Shown here piece by piece: positions 11,856 to 23,543 of a DNA stretch of 64,000 bases. The number at the start of each line of letters is the position of its first letter. The stretch's first letter is position 1. The DNA is from Tipula vernalis (Eukaryota > Arthropoda > Insecta > Diptera > Tipulidae). A program made the position numbers and the translations under genes. Under the pieces are notes generated by a model. It saw nothing but the letters and a program-made list of their open reading frames with translations. It had not been told where the DNA came from and did not search any database. The stretch is taken from assembly GCA_958295665.1 (NCBI GenBank), contig OY282560.1:44702333-44766332 (forward strand), given 5' to 3'.

Positions 11856-12796
11856 TCATTCTCTCGGTCCAATTTGTAACCTAACTTTGTCATTTATGTT
11901 CAACGGTATTGCGACTTTTGCTCCTCGATCAGCGTATTGTTTTTGTTTGTCCCTTAGTGTTTGTAAATTTTCCTGAACTTTTGTTATTATTTTTGGTTTT
12001 AATTGATCTCTCTTAATTGGTAGTGTACTTCTGGTACGTCTACTAAATAGTCGTGAATTAGGTGATCCTAATTCATCATACTGCGTGGTGTATTTCGCCA
12101 ATTTTGTAATGCTAGATAAATATTCGTTTTATCTTTAAAACATTTCTTTAGCAATAATTTAGCTGTTTGGACCCTGCGTTCGGCCAAACCATTCGATCTA
12201 GGAAATCTTTTGGACTCGATGTTTGATGTCTGAAATTCCATTCTTCAGCGAATTTTTGGAATTCAAATGACGAGTATTGTGGTCCGTTATCAGTTTCTAA
12301 TATTTCTGGAGTTCCGTGCACTGAGAACCATTTTTGTAACTGATTTATTATTTGTATGGAATGTGTGTCGTTAAGCCTCTCAAAGTCTATACAGCCAGAG
12401 CTATCCACAATCAACAAATAACTTTCTGAATTGAACGTAAACAGATCTGATCCGACTATTTGAAAAGGTAAATCTGGTACTAATTTTTGAGTGATAACTT
12501 TTTTTACATTATTACACTATGTTTGTTGACATACAGAACATTTACTCACGAGTTCTTCTATGTCACTTGCTAAGTTTTTCCAATAAAAACTTTGTCGAAC
12601 CAGTCTTATGGAACTTTGTATTCCTATACATATGTCCAATATGAGCTATTTTTAGTATTTTTGAAATTTGTTTGGTTGGTATTACTATTTTTTCCCCTTT
12701 ATAAATTATTTCATCGTATACTCCTAGTTCGTCTTTGAATGTTGAAAAATGTTTAAGACTTTTTGGAATTAACTTCTCTTCAGGCCATCCCGTCAT
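11856..12796 (-). pseudogene. Element B: integrase, frameshifted
   Basis: Three minus-strand pieces in order: the zinc region (KILKIAHIGHMYRNTK, then LVSKC-type cysteines), the catalytic core (MLIVDSSGCIDFERL; HGTPEILETDNGPQYSSFEF, with the first two catalytic Asp), and the C-terminal region (RRTRSTLPIKRDQLKP; LNINDKVRLQIGPRE). The core loses frame near 12200 just before the expected Glu. Not functional. Confidence 0.8.
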
Positions 12797-13002
12797 AATT
12801 TTTCAATATTCTTAGATCTTCGTCGTTTTTAGTATCTTCGATCAATTCAACTAATGCGTTTGCTGAGAAAGGTATTACTAAATGTATTTGTAAGTCTTCT
12901 TCTTCAGCTTCATTAATTATATGTTCTTTACATCATGACTTAGAGCATCTGCAATGGGAATCTCCGTACCCTTTCTATATATTACCTTCGGTGAGTATAC
13001 CA

Positions 13003-13980
13003 TTACATCAGATAAAATTCTTTGAAGCCTGCTGGAGCTGATGTTATCGGTTTCTTGAATATTGTTTCTAACGGTTTATGATTACTTTCGATTGTTACTT
13101 GCTTCCCATATATGTATTCGTGAAACTTTTTGCACGCAAACCTTATTGCTGTGGCTTCCTTTTCAATTTGCGAGTAGTTGAGTTCTGCCGAAGTCAAAGA
13201 TCTCGATGCGTATGCGATTGGATGCTCGTCCTGGAGGAGAACTGCTCCTAAGGCCATTCTACTTGCATCTACTGATAGTTTTACATCTTTTTTTGTATCA
13301 TAGAACCTTAGTAAAGGTGCGGTGGTCAGAGCTTTCTTTATTTCTTCAAACGCTCGTTCCTGTTCAGCATCCCAAACAAATGTTGTGTCTTTTTTGATCA
13401 AGTCCCTCATCGGAGCTGTCAATTTTGAACAATTAGGTATAAATTTGGACACATAAGTTACCATTCCTAACAATCTTTGAACTTGTTTAGCGGTTGTTGG
13501 GGTTTCTATGTTGAATATGGTCGATATTTTTTCTTTGTCCATATCTAATCCGTTTTCTGATATCACGTGTCCAAGAAATTTTAACGATTTTTATTGAATA
13601 GGCATTTTTCTTTGTTAAGTTTTAATCCTGCTTTTCCAATAATATCCATCACCCTTTTTGTGACTTCACTGCATTTTTCTTCGGTTTCTGCATGTATTAA
13701 TATGTCATCCATTGAGCATTCGACGTTAGGTATATTTTCTAAGAGATCATTATTTGTTGAAATATTTCAGGTGCTGAAGCCAGCCCGAATGGCATTCTCA
13801 AACACGTATATCTGCCCCATGGGGTAGCAAATGCTAGGTATTTTTGTGTTCTTTCAGAAACCCTTACTTGCCAAAATCCTTTTTTACAGTCCAACAATGT
13901 AAAAATTTTCGATTTATTTATTCTGGACGAGATTTCCTCGATAGTTTGTAATCCTATTCTTTTGTCTTACTACTACCATT
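13003..13980 (-). pseudogene. Element B: reverse transcriptase and RNase H
   Basis: RT palm motifs run through several frames: LLDCKKGFWQVRVSE and PFGLASAPEIFQQIM near 13790-13960, a catalytic box reading SMDDILIHA near 13700 (first residue Ser where Tyr is usual), then a long frame 13003-13566 with the connection domain, RNase H (LSVDASRMALGAVLLQ; HPIAYASRSLTSAELNYSQIEKE) and YIYGKQVTIESNHKPLE, where the usual TDHKPL Asp is Asn. At least two frameshifts separate RT from RNase H. Confidence 0.85.
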
Positions 13981-14050
13981 GGCGAGACTGCTGGAGTAGG
14001 CTCCATAATTTTTTTTATGACTTCCATTTTCCATTTTGTGATTTCGTTTT

Positions 14051-14745
14051 TTACTTGGTCGAATGAGCTATGCGTCGCGGAGGATATATTTCAAAACTGG
14101 GATTATCGATTAAGTCTATGTCGTATTCGAAATTTTTAAGACAATCCAGCCCGTTATAAATGGTTTCGTCAATATTTATATAATCGATCTTTTGTCCATT
14201 TGACCTCTCTACTAAATTCAGTTCTTGACATGTTCGTTTTCCTAATATCGGTGTAGCGTTACTGTCGATTACTTTAAAAACTATCTTTGTGTTGTTTGAC
14301 GCTACTTCGTGTGCTTTACATATGTTGATGACTTCGTTTAAGGTTTTTGTTTCATCATTAATTAATTTTTCACGAATGTCGTCTTTACATAAGCCTAAAA
14401 TTAGCCTATCCTTTAAAATGTCATCTACCGTTATTTTATCGTAATTACATTTTAAAAATTGCAATCTAATCCTGCGGTTAAGAAATCTTCGAATTTTTCT
14501 CCGACCGATTGAGGCCAATTATTGAAAATAAAACGTTCGTTTATTTTTGGTTTAAAATGTTCGTCAAATCTTTTTACCAATATTTCATATGTTATTTCCT
14601 CTTCTATTAATTGAAAGGATTCAAAAACTTTACCTGCTTCTTGTCCCGGATCTTTGCATCTTTTTTCTCGAATTCTGTGGCCGTTGCATAAAACCTGAAT
14701 GTTCGTATCCAATCCAACCAATTGTTGCATGCATCTCCCGCACAT
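14051..14745 (-). pseudogene. Element B: gag joined to protease tail
   Basis: Two overlapping minus-strand frames (14452-14745 and 14051-14518). The second reads a gag pattern (DDILKDRLILGLCKDDIREKL; NEVINICKAHE) and then, in the same frame, the end of a retroviral-type protease domain (VIDSNATPILGKRTCQELNL). The zinc knuckle and the protease active site expected between them are absent, so there is an in-frame internal deletion. A frameshift separates the N-terminal part of gag. Confidence 0.75.
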
Positions 14746-15146
14746 GACATCGGTTTTGGTGGTCTGAGGCTATCGCCAATTTTGATAAAGTTGTTTGAAT
14801 TATTTACTAAATTTTCCTCTATATTTGTAATATTTTGCGAGCCACTTCGTCGCTTTTTATTCTTACGCGTTATTTTGATATGTATAACGTTGTAATGATT
14901 AGTAAAAATGAACTTTCCAAATGGCGTCTCTTTACCACTTTTTTTTTCGTATACACTTTATTTTAGTTGTACCGCGTATCTACGTATTTTTATTTCTTTT
15001 ATGTTTATTTTATATTTCTATATATTATTGTCTATATATTTTTTTAATTTTAAATTTAATTCACATTCTGACACCATGTAACGTAATGAAACACGCTAGA
15101 GGCTTAGTTTTATAATGATGTCTTTTATTAAGCAGTAGTGACAATT

Positions 15147-16291
<1,145 letters not shown>

Positions 16292-16362
16292 TTATATGCA
16301 TTGCTACTTAACCCACGCAACATGATGGGTGCGTTCCTTAACCCATAATATGTCATGTCACA

Positions 16363-17651
16363 TAGTCTTTCGCCATCTGACACTTGAGCTATATCTATTC
16401 GGCAAATACTTGATTTCGACAAAATATTTTCTTGTTGGTTTTCATCCGGATCTTCTTCATAATTTGCTCTTGATAGGGTATCCGCAATAGTGTTGTTTTT
16501 ACCTTCAATGAATTCAAGTTTCAAAAAATAACGCGGCAGTATCATACGCATTAACTGCAGTCTTTTTGGTGATTTAAGTAGCGTTTTATTGAATATATTT
16601 ATTAACGGCTTACGATCCATTCTGATTACGCAAGTATGACCAACTATCATCTGATCGAATCTGACACAGGCAAAAACGATCGCGAGCAGTTCCTCTTCTA
16701 TCTGCACATAGTTTCTTTCTGTAGCCGTTAGCGTTCTGGAAGCATAACAGATTGGAGTCGCATTCAATTATGATTGGCTTTGTATTGTCGAAATAGCCTA
16801 ATGTTCTTATGTCCGACACTAAGGACTTAATCTTCTGGTATTCGTCTTCCTCTGACTGAGTCCACTTCCATGGAGTGTTTTCATGGATAAGTTCACGTAA
16901 TGATGTAAACTGAGTACTTAAATCTCTTATGTATCTGGATAAATAGTTAACCATATCAATAAATCTTTGTAGGTCATTTATATTTGAAGGTGTTTTCATA
17001 TTTCTGATGGCCATAATTTTGGATTCGTCGACTTTCAAACCTTCCTTACTTAACACATGTCCAAAGAACTTAACTGATGATTGACACAAAATGAGTTTTG
17101 ATTTGTTTAACTTAACGTTGTTTTTTTGGAGACGCATGAATAAATTCTCGAAATTTCTATCATGATCGGCTGTCGCTTCTTCGACTGTATCTCCTTCATC
17201 AAATATCAATAAATCGTCTGCGAGTACCTCTACGCCTGAAAGATCGTGTACGAGCTAGTATATTTTCATCTGGAAAATTTCGGGTGCCGATGTAATACCA
17301 AATGGCATCCTTAATCATTTATATCTTCCGAATGGTGTACAAAAGCATGTTATATGTTAAGTTGCTACTTGTCTCCGACAGTTGCACTTGCCAAAATCCT
17401 TTTTTAGCGTCGCAAGTGGAAAACACTTTAGCCCTGCCTAACTCTGGTAGGACTTCATCAATTGTCGTGAACTGATAGTTGGGTCTTTTCAAAGCTTTGT
17501 TCAACTGTATAGGATCTAAACATATTTGAAAAGAATTGTTACGTTGAACTATTAAAATGTTACTCACCCAATCAGTGTGATGCTCTACACGTTCAATCAG
17601 CCACAGGAATACGGCACGCATGTTGTATGACGGATTTAATGCTTTCGTCAA
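16363..17651 (-). pseudogene. Element A: reverse transcriptase and RNase H
   Basis: Minus-strand frames 17319-17651, 16610-17209 and 16240-16767 are successive parts of pol. RT: TDWVSNILIVQRNNSFQICL, STCDAKKGFWQVQLSE, then VLADDLLIF as the catalytic box (ADD for YxDD). Connection: KFFGHVLSKEGLKVDESKI. RNase H: YASRTLTATERNYVQIEEEL, VIRMDRKPLINIF and EGKNNTIADTLSRANYEED. Frames shift near 17320 and 16760. Sequence stops being pol at 16362, where element B begins. Confidence 0.85.
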
Positions 17652-17787
17652 TTTCTAACTCCACTTCGCCGGGAATTATACCATATCCTTCAAATATATC
17701 CGAATATTTGTTCACTATTCGCTCTGCATTCGCTTTTGACCTATAATTGTCTGTAGTTCTTTCCGCTGCAGTATAGATGATACCGAT

Positions 17788-18102
17788 TCAATGAGCGAGG
17801 TAATCAGCTTTGGACGGTACTGGAAAATTTTTTACTTCAGAACTATAAGCAATCAGTTTAAGAGCTGAACAAGCGTTTAAAGATAATAATGGTTGGTGTT
17901 TGCGTTTTATGATTTGAAAAACTATAGATACTATTCGGTTATCGATTTTACATGTAATAAGCGCCTCTCCAATTGATGGTATAGGATTTCCATTGAAATC
18001 TATCAGTCCTTGTTGTGTTGGAAGCGTTTCTGGGTTAGGTTTATTCATGAGCTTAGAATATTGTTGCCAGCCCATGAGACATGCGTTAGATCCTGTGTCC
18101 AA
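17788..18102 (-). pseudogene. Element A: aspartic protease
   Basis: Short frame beginning with the retropepsin active-site motif DTGSNACLM, followed by PSIGEALITCKI and PLLSLNACSALKLI, the usual end of a gypsy protease. Upstream coding (18045-18380) overlaps in another frame, so a frameshift precedes it. Confidence 0.75.
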
Positions 18103-18267
18103 ACTGAATTAAATTTTAAACGAAGAATTGCCGTAACTTTATTTTTACTGAATGATGTCATCGGCTTGCATATTTTAAAGCTTTCATCATTGGATCTGAA
18201 TTGTTCTTTCTCTTCATCACATTCAATTTGATTAACTTTATTAGAACTTTGTTGAATTTTTATCAGA

Positions 18268-18483
18268 TTATTTATTTCTACGTCTGCAGCACGATTCAAA
18301 ATGGTGTTTATATTTGCATATGTCACAAATATGACCCAAAGCTGGACAACATCCCTTTCCAAACTTGTGTTTCGCACCACAAAACCGACATTTTTTAAGA
18401 ACGTTACTTGCGCTTGTTTGCCCCCTTGTGTTTGTAATTTTATTTACCGGAACACTAGTTTGCACATTGTTTTCTGTCGTCAT
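18268..18483 (-). pseudogene. Element A: nucleocapsid zinc-binding segment
   Basis: Cysteine/histidine-rich frame of 71 residues with CRFCGAKHKFGKGCCPALG and HICDICKYKHHFESCC, which resembles the double zinc motif of CsRn1/Mag-type gypsy gag proteins and precedes the protease. It starts about 5 bp after the gag stop. Confidence 0.65.
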
Positions 18484-18488
18484 ATTTT

Positions 18489-19139
18489 TTACCCTGCACT
18501 ATGAGTAGCTTCGCTGATTCTGCACGTGTTAATGGCATATTGTAACGTCAAATCACCCTTTTCCATTAAATTTTTCATCACTGACCCATTTCGAATACCG
18601 ACAACGATGCGATCCCTAAGTAACTCATCTGACATGTTTGTCGGATAATTACATAGTTTGATTAGTCGTTTTATTCGAATCAAATACGTGTCAAAGCTTT
18701 CATTTTCCATTTGGTTAGACGTATTGAAAATATATCTATCGTAGATCACATTTGAATTGGCAATCAAATACTTTCGAATTGCCGTCAGAGCAATTATATC
18801 TGATTCTTTTTCAGCCTCTGTCAAACCAAATTCCATAAATTTTTCTTTGGCTTTTACACCAATCGCGGAAAGTATAGTGCTTGCTTTCTGCTTATTTCTC
18901 GTTGCTGGCCAAAGATTTATACTGGTGGCTATGGTATAGTCGTTCCAGTTTGACTCAAAATTCTCGAAATTTTCTCGAATATCTCCAAATTCAACATTCA
19001 ATGGAGGTGGCCACGGTATATTGTTGGAAACTGTTATACCGACATCTTTAGGGTCAACGGATATATTTTTAAGATGTCTTACCATTTTTTCCATCATCTC
19101 CGACTGCGTTTTGATGAACTTCATCAGTTGCTTTTCCAT
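18489..19139 (-). CDS. Element A: gag capsid protein
   Basis: 216-residue minus-strand ORF, the first after the 5' LTR. It has an N-terminal heptad-like segment (QLMKFIKTQSEMMEKMVRHL), then PPPLNVEFGDIRENFENFES and a capsid-like C-terminal domain (ESFDTYLIRIKRLIKLCNYP; LLRDRIVVGI; MEKGDLTLQYAINTCRISEA), the standard gypsy gag fold. It is uninterrupted, but the element as a whole is dead. Confidence 0.75.
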   Translation of the reverse strand: MEKQLMKFIKTQSEMMEKMVRHLKNISVDPKDVGITVSNNIPWPPPLNVEFGDIRENFENFESNWNDYTIATSINLWPATRNKQKASTILSAIGVKAKEKFMEFGLTEAEKESDIIALTAIRKYLIANSNVIYDRYIFNTSNQMENESFDTYLIRIKRLIKLCNYPTNMSDELLRDRIVVGIRNGSVMKNLMEKGDLTLQYAINTCRISEATHSAG

Positions 19140-19275
19140 TATATGTGGTAATACGGTAACACGCGGCAGATAATAAATTTACTTTAACCTCACTTTTTCA
19201 CTTTCCTTTTATACATTATTGTAGTCTTTTACATTTAATTGAATATACAGTATTCAATTCACACATCTGACACCA

Positions 19276-19458
19276 TATTTTATTAGTTATATAAACACTA
19301 AATATATATAATATTTAATTCTTTATTATTACATTTATTATACATGTGTTCTTATTTATAGCGTCGTTTGATCAATCCCCGACTCTCACCCTGCATGCCG
19401 TTTGTAGTTCGTACAGTCTACACAGTAAGTATGTCTACTGTACCTAACATCTGCAACA
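19276..19458 (-). repeat. 5' LTR of gypsy element A
   Basis: 183-bp partner of 8718-8910. In plus orientation it begins TATTTTATTAG (TG lost to TA) and ends CTGCAACA, followed by the TSD AAGAG at 19459-19463. The primer-binding site lies just left of it at 19260-19275. Confidence 0.9.
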
Positions 19459-19880
19459 AAGAGTACTGAAGCATTTGGTGGCCAAACATGAAGAAGCTGC
19501 CGTCCCATAGATTACAGTAGTAAGTCGAAAAATACGTAGAGAATCCGCTATCGTATTGCACCACACAATGTGTCTGCAGATGAGAATCAGTTTCATTCAT
19601 ACGTATCTGGCGGTAAATTTTTGGAATGTCGACACTGATGATATATCCATGTGGGTGAAAGCGAAGTAAAATTGAGATAAAGTCGCTCTGAATGGCTGGA
19701 CCGACCATTATTATATTGACAGGTGCACAGACACCACTTGAATTTTTGTTATCGAACTGTCAATTTTAAAAACGCAATGGGGATGAATAAAATAGTGGAC
19801 CTTTGCGATTTCCGAATCTGGAATAAGAACTATATGTGATCCAGATTTTCATATGATGAGAAATTTAGTGTAGTCACTAA
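19459..19880 (-). pseudogene. BEL/Pao reverse transcriptase fragment
   Basis: Minus strand reads SSITKIQV near 19750, then MVGPAIQSDFISILLRFHPH, GYIISVDIPKIYRQI and an H-x-Q type continuation. These are the LNDVLMVGPxxQ and D-x-x-K-x-Y-RQ segments of BEL RT. It ends abruptly at element A and resumes at 8717, so it belongs to the same BEL copy. A short deletion removes the region before MVGP. Confidence 0.75.
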
Positions 19881-19889
19881 CTTTACTTA

Positions 19890-20990
19890 GGCCACGTTTC
19901 TCTAAGTTTAGAAACTTTCGTGTGGTCATGGTTTGTGAATTTCCCAAAGTAGCAGATGGGCATACGTTGATTGCTCCGCGTCATTGCTTGTTTAGCATAA
20001 TCTCACTTCAATCGGCTTTGATACCGCTTTGCAATTATTCATGTGTGTTTTATTCAGTTTCATTTTTCTACCTTCGATGTCACGTTCGATAGTGAAAATC
20101 CAAAAAATTCTAAACTTCGCCCAAATCGGTCATTTCAAATTCAATTGATAATTAATGGCAATTTCAATATATTGATTTGTTGCAAATCGCTGCACACCAC
20201 TACAAAATCGTAACATACAATAGATGATAAAACTTTACTTCAAGGCTCATCTTTGAAGAAAGAATGAAAACGTTCATTCCACATTCTTGATGATTGTTTC
20301 AAACCGCGTTCAAATCGCTCGATTTAATTTGCACACTTTATCGCCAACACGTTATCACTCTGGTTCCTGCATGTAAATTTCTTCAGTCAAGTTTCCATTC
20401 AGAAACACTGCTTTCCCATACATTTCATGAATTAGTAGCCTTTCATGATTTGCCACAGGCACAGCCAATAGCGTACCATACATTGTTCATTTCGCTATGG
20501 GTTTATACGTTTCTTTTTAGTCGATACCTATCTCATCTGAGAAAAACTCTTTGCGACAAGTCTCGCCTTTATTTTTCGAAATTACCGTTTTCGTCTCATT
20601 AAATTTTGAAAACTTATTTGCATTAATTGAACCACCTTACGTTCTGGTGGTAGATCAGAAAGCATCCGTGTATTGTTTCTTTTCAATGCATATAGAGTTT
20701 ATTTTCAATGGCAATTTTCCATTTACTGCAATCGTTGTTCTGTTTCGCTTCAAACAAACACGTTGGATCATTTTGCACTATTATTCTGCATTCAATGCAA
20801 AACAAATATCTGTTGACACATCATAATTAGTGTGCTATCGTTGCTCGCGCTTTCATTTTGTTCGTTGTTTTCGTCATGATCTGCACTGTTATTAAGCGAA
20901 GCGTAAAAATGAACTGCGAAAGAGTTGGGAGTGCCTTGAGCCCGAGAATCTATTTTATCCATACTTACAAAAATAGAGCATTTTCTCAAA
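19890..20990 (-). pseudogene. Ty1/copia pol remnant
   Basis: Minus-strand coding in broken frames matches copia RT in order: QNDPTCLFEAKQ and KWKIAIENKLYAL near 20700-20800, LPPERKVVQ near 20640, FRKIKARLVAKSFSQ near 20560, ERFERGLKQSSRMWNERFHS near 20270, and FxxFTIERDIEGRKMKLNKT with CKAVSKPIEV near 20000-20090. Many stops interrupt it. It is a different class from the BEL piece it abuts at about 19880, so one was inserted next to or into the other. Confidence 0.7.
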
Positions 20991-21455
20991 ATTAAAAAAA
21001 AAATCCTTAAAGACGAAAAAATCCTGAAAGTCGGAAATTTACGGTCCAGTCAGTTTCCGGCTTTGAGGATTTTCACTGTATTATTTACAAACAGTTTTAT
21101 TTGAAAATGGCTGAATACTGATGACGGCTGTACTAAACTGTTTCTATACCCTATTTTAAAATTCATTCGATCCATGTCCGTTTAAAATTCAATCTATATG
21201 AAACAAAAAGGAATTCAGCGGTACTAAAAATGTCATCCTTTTATTTGCTATAAAAATTATAGTTTAGTACACAAAAAATATCTCTGCGCAAACGCAATTT
21301 ATTCACCGTTATCTGTCTGTGGCCCTTTGTAAATAAAAAAGCAACCTTTTTTTGTCAAATAACTATCTTATTTCAACAGTAATTCTGTTTGCTTACAATA
21401 AATCGTTAAGAATCAAAACGTTATTTCTTTTAAAGTGTTATTAATTAAATTTAGA
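20991..21455. promoter_or_regulatory. Intergenic region upstream of the H15-domain gene
   Basis: About 460 bp of AT-rich sequence between copia debris and the H15 gene; presumably holds its promoter and 5' UTR. An AATTTAG next to the ATG (21449-21455) could be a splice acceptor, so a non-coding or short upstream exon is possible. No other feature was recognised. Confidence 0.35.
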
Positions 21456-21866
21456 ATGGCTAACAAAAAATTAAAATTAGCTAAAGCTAAACAATTAGCA
21501 TTAGAGCAAAAGAAACATGTTGAAAATCCGGGAAAATTAATTAAAAAGACAAAGATACCGCCGACAATTGCATTGTTGTACGAAGCGCTCATTGAGTTGG
21601 ATAATAAGAAGTCGAGCGGATCTTCATTTAAAGCAATAAAAAAATTTATTGCCACAAAATATGAGGTCGTACCTAAAAATTTAACACCAACGTGCAAACA
21701 AATCATGAAACAGGAAATTAATGTGGGCAATATCATTCAAGTTGGCCGGAAATTTTTGTTGACCCGTCAAAATAAACGGGTTCCAAAAATTCGTGCCAAT
21801 AATCAACCTAAAAATAACCTTAATACCACGGTAAACAAAGATGAAGAGGAGGAGTCCACAGATTAA
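21456..21866 (+). CDS. Linker-histone-fold (H15 domain) protein
   Basis: 136-residue basic protein. Residues about 34-102 resemble the H1/H5 globular winged-helix domain: PPTIALLYEALIELD, then SGSSFKAIKKFIATKYEV, TPTCKQIMKQEINVGNIIQV and GRKFLLTRQ, which is the order helix 1, helix 2 (the GSS-x-x-AI-KY pattern), helix 3, wing. The N-terminal tail is lysine rich; the C-terminal tail is short and ends in a run of Asp/Glu (KDEEEESTD). Canonical H1 has a long lysine/alanine tail, so this is a divergent H15 protein, not a standard H1. An AATAAA lies at 21925-21930, about 60 bp after the stop. Likely role is DNA or chromatin binding. Confidence 0.65.
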   Translation: MANKKLKLAKAKQLALEQKKHVENPGKLIKKTKIPPTIALLYEALIELDNKKSSGSSFKAIKKFIATKYEVVPKNLTPTCKQIMKQEINVGNIIQVGRKFLLTRQNKRVPKIRANNQPKNNLNTTVNKDEEEESTD

Positions 21867-21924
21867 ACGAAGGAGGGAAATGTTAATTTTATTTTTATTA
21901 AAATGAATTTTTGTAAAACCTGAA

Positions 21925-21930
21925 AATAAA
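21925..21930 (+). terminator. Polyadenylation signal of the H15-domain gene
   Basis: Canonical AATAAA 59 bp after the stop codon, with a T-rich GTTTTTTTTGT-like stretch about 20 bp downstream. Confidence 0.6.
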
Positions 21931-22171
21931 TTCCTTGAAATTCCATAAAGTTTTTTTTGTTTATACGAGTTGCCATTGCCACCCATCACCTTGCGTATAA
22001 TTTTTTTTTTTAAATGCCTCCTTTTTAAGTAGCCTATGGTTTCGTTCGTTTCTCGATTCAAACGTAAAACGAAACATTTTGATTCAAAATTTAAAGTTTT
22101 ATAACTCAAATTTTTTATATTTAATTGTATTCTTATTTATTTAATTGTCCAAATAGAAAAAAAATATTGTA

Positions 22172-22550
22172 ATGGAGAATTCTGGGCCATCTAACGAAAA
22201 AGGTGCTATTCCCAAAATAATAAAAGAGAAAACTTTCAATGTGGCAGAGATTGCCAGTTCAGATATTAAATATCCTCTAGAGCCTAAACCAGGCATTTCA
22301 TGTATTCCGCATCAACAATCATCGAGTGTTGTACGTACACGTTCATTAACATCGTAAGTTAAGACCGTTAAATGTTGGCTACCATTTTTGATTTAAATTC
22401 AAAATTTAAAATTTTCACAGAATAAATTTGAATAGATCGGTTAGACTTGATGTTGTTTATAGAAATGAACCGCCAGCAACCTCGAATGATTCATCCATGC
22501 AGGTGATCTTCATAAAATCCAAATCAAAGTCGGAACACGTTAAAAAATGA
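22172..22550 (+). CDS. Small protein of unknown function, copy 2
   Basis: Two exons, 22172-22353 and 22421-22550 (donor GTAAGT, acceptor TTTCACAG), encode 103 residues. It shares YPLEPKPGISCIPHQ, the S/T-rich tail RTRSLTS, and after the intron INLNRSVRLDVVYRNEPP with copy 1 at 6726-7038. It has a longer C-terminus rich in Ser and Lys (IFIKSKSKSEHVKK). I recognise no domain; no signal peptide or membrane segment is seen. It is convergent with tmem199, whose stop is 79 bp away. Preserved frame, splice sites and core motif in two copies support a real gene. Confidence 0.65.
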
Positions 22551-22628
22551 GGGAAGGAGAGTGAAAAATTAAAAAAATGAAATAAGTTATTCTTATTACA
22601 TATAATTTATTTAAAAATTTTATTTGTT

Positions 22629-23543
22629 TCATTCGAATTTAAATTTTTTTCCATTCGACATCGGTTTATCTTGTATGATATTCTTCGTTTCTTCGATTAT
22701 GAAGTCTTCCTCATTAAGTTTTTTAGCTAAGAAATAAATTTCGGCGATGGCAATAATGAGAGCACATATAATACCCAAAAGCAAACGAAATCCAAAATCC
22801 AAATTTCCAATTATCAATTCGATGCCGATAAAGCCGAATGCAAAACCAGCCGCTACTGAAAATAAGAACTGTGCAACTGCAATCAGTTGCCGATTTATTT
22901 GCTTCATTTGAAATGCGATTGTATCTTCGGGCAGTTGTTTTCGAAAATTATCAATATTTTTCGTCATTTTATGATATTGATATGCATCCTGTGCTAGTCG
23001 TAATTTTTTACAACGTTCTTCCAGCACCGGATTACGTTCTTGAACCGGATTTACCGGTAATTCAATTTTAAGCGCTTCAATCAGCTCATGTAAATATACA
23101 TTAAATGCAGGATCCTTTTTTCGTTTTTCGGCCAAAACTTGATTTAACCATTTTAAATCGACCACGGTAAGTCGAACTTCTTTTGCCAATTTCTTAATTT
23201 CTTCCTCACTATCGGTTTCAGCTTCAGCCTCCGGTTGACTTAATTTATCTAACTCTATTTTATAATCTTTCAATTCACCATTTTCAAAATTTTTATTTAT
23301 ATCTTTCAACAAATTGATTTCTGGTTGAGTAAAATTTTCATTTGGAATCGTATCTATCTCTCGAACTTCCAAATTTTTTTTTGTTTTTTGACACAATCGA
23401 GTGTACAAAGTGTACATATTTGGTGGCATCTCTTTAATGTTGTCATCCGCATTTAAATGATTCCGAACGAATGTTTTAAAACTTTTGGTCGGAACAAATT
23501 TAAGCTGATGATTGGTTAGGGTTAGTTTAGCTGGTGACGTCAT
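22629..23543 (-). CDS. TMEM199: TMEM199/Vma12-like V-ATPase assembly factor
   Basis: 304-residue intronless protein. The family (yeast Vma12p) acts in the ER to help assemble the V0 sector of the vacuolar proton pump. The conserved Vma12 domain is visible: RNPVLEERCKKLRLAQDAYQ at about 170-189 and YHKMTKNID, then two membrane helices at about 221-243 (AVAQFLFSVAAGFAFGFIG) and 250-272 (FRLLLGIICALIIAIAEIYF) with a short lumenal turn and a charged cytosolic tail. Human TMEM199 is about 208 residues; the extra length here is a poorly conserved N-terminal and acidic region (EAEAETDSEEEIKK). Its ATG overlaps the muted stop codon (TAATG), leaving no room for a separate promoter. A reverse AATAAA lies at 22606-22611. 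Confidence 0.85.
   Translation of the reverse strand: MTSPAKLTLTNHQLKFVPTKSFKTFVRNHLNADDNIKEMPPNMYTLYTRLCQKTKKNLEVREIDTIPNENFTQPEINLLKDINKNFENGELKDYKIELDKLSQPEAEAETDSEEEIKKLAKEVRLTVVDLKWLNQVLAEKRKKDPAFNVYLHELIEALKIELPVNPVQERNPVLEERCKKLRLAQDAYQYHKMTKNIDNFRKQLPEDTIAFQMKQINRQLIAVAQFLFSVAAGFAFGFIGIELIIGNLDFGFRLLLGIICALIIAIAEIYFLAKKLNEEDFIIEETKNIIQDKPMSNGKKFKFE

Noticed and set aside
21681..22109. 142-codon minus ORF opposite the H15 gene
   Set aside because: It overlaps the better supported plus-strand H15 gene and shows no domain.
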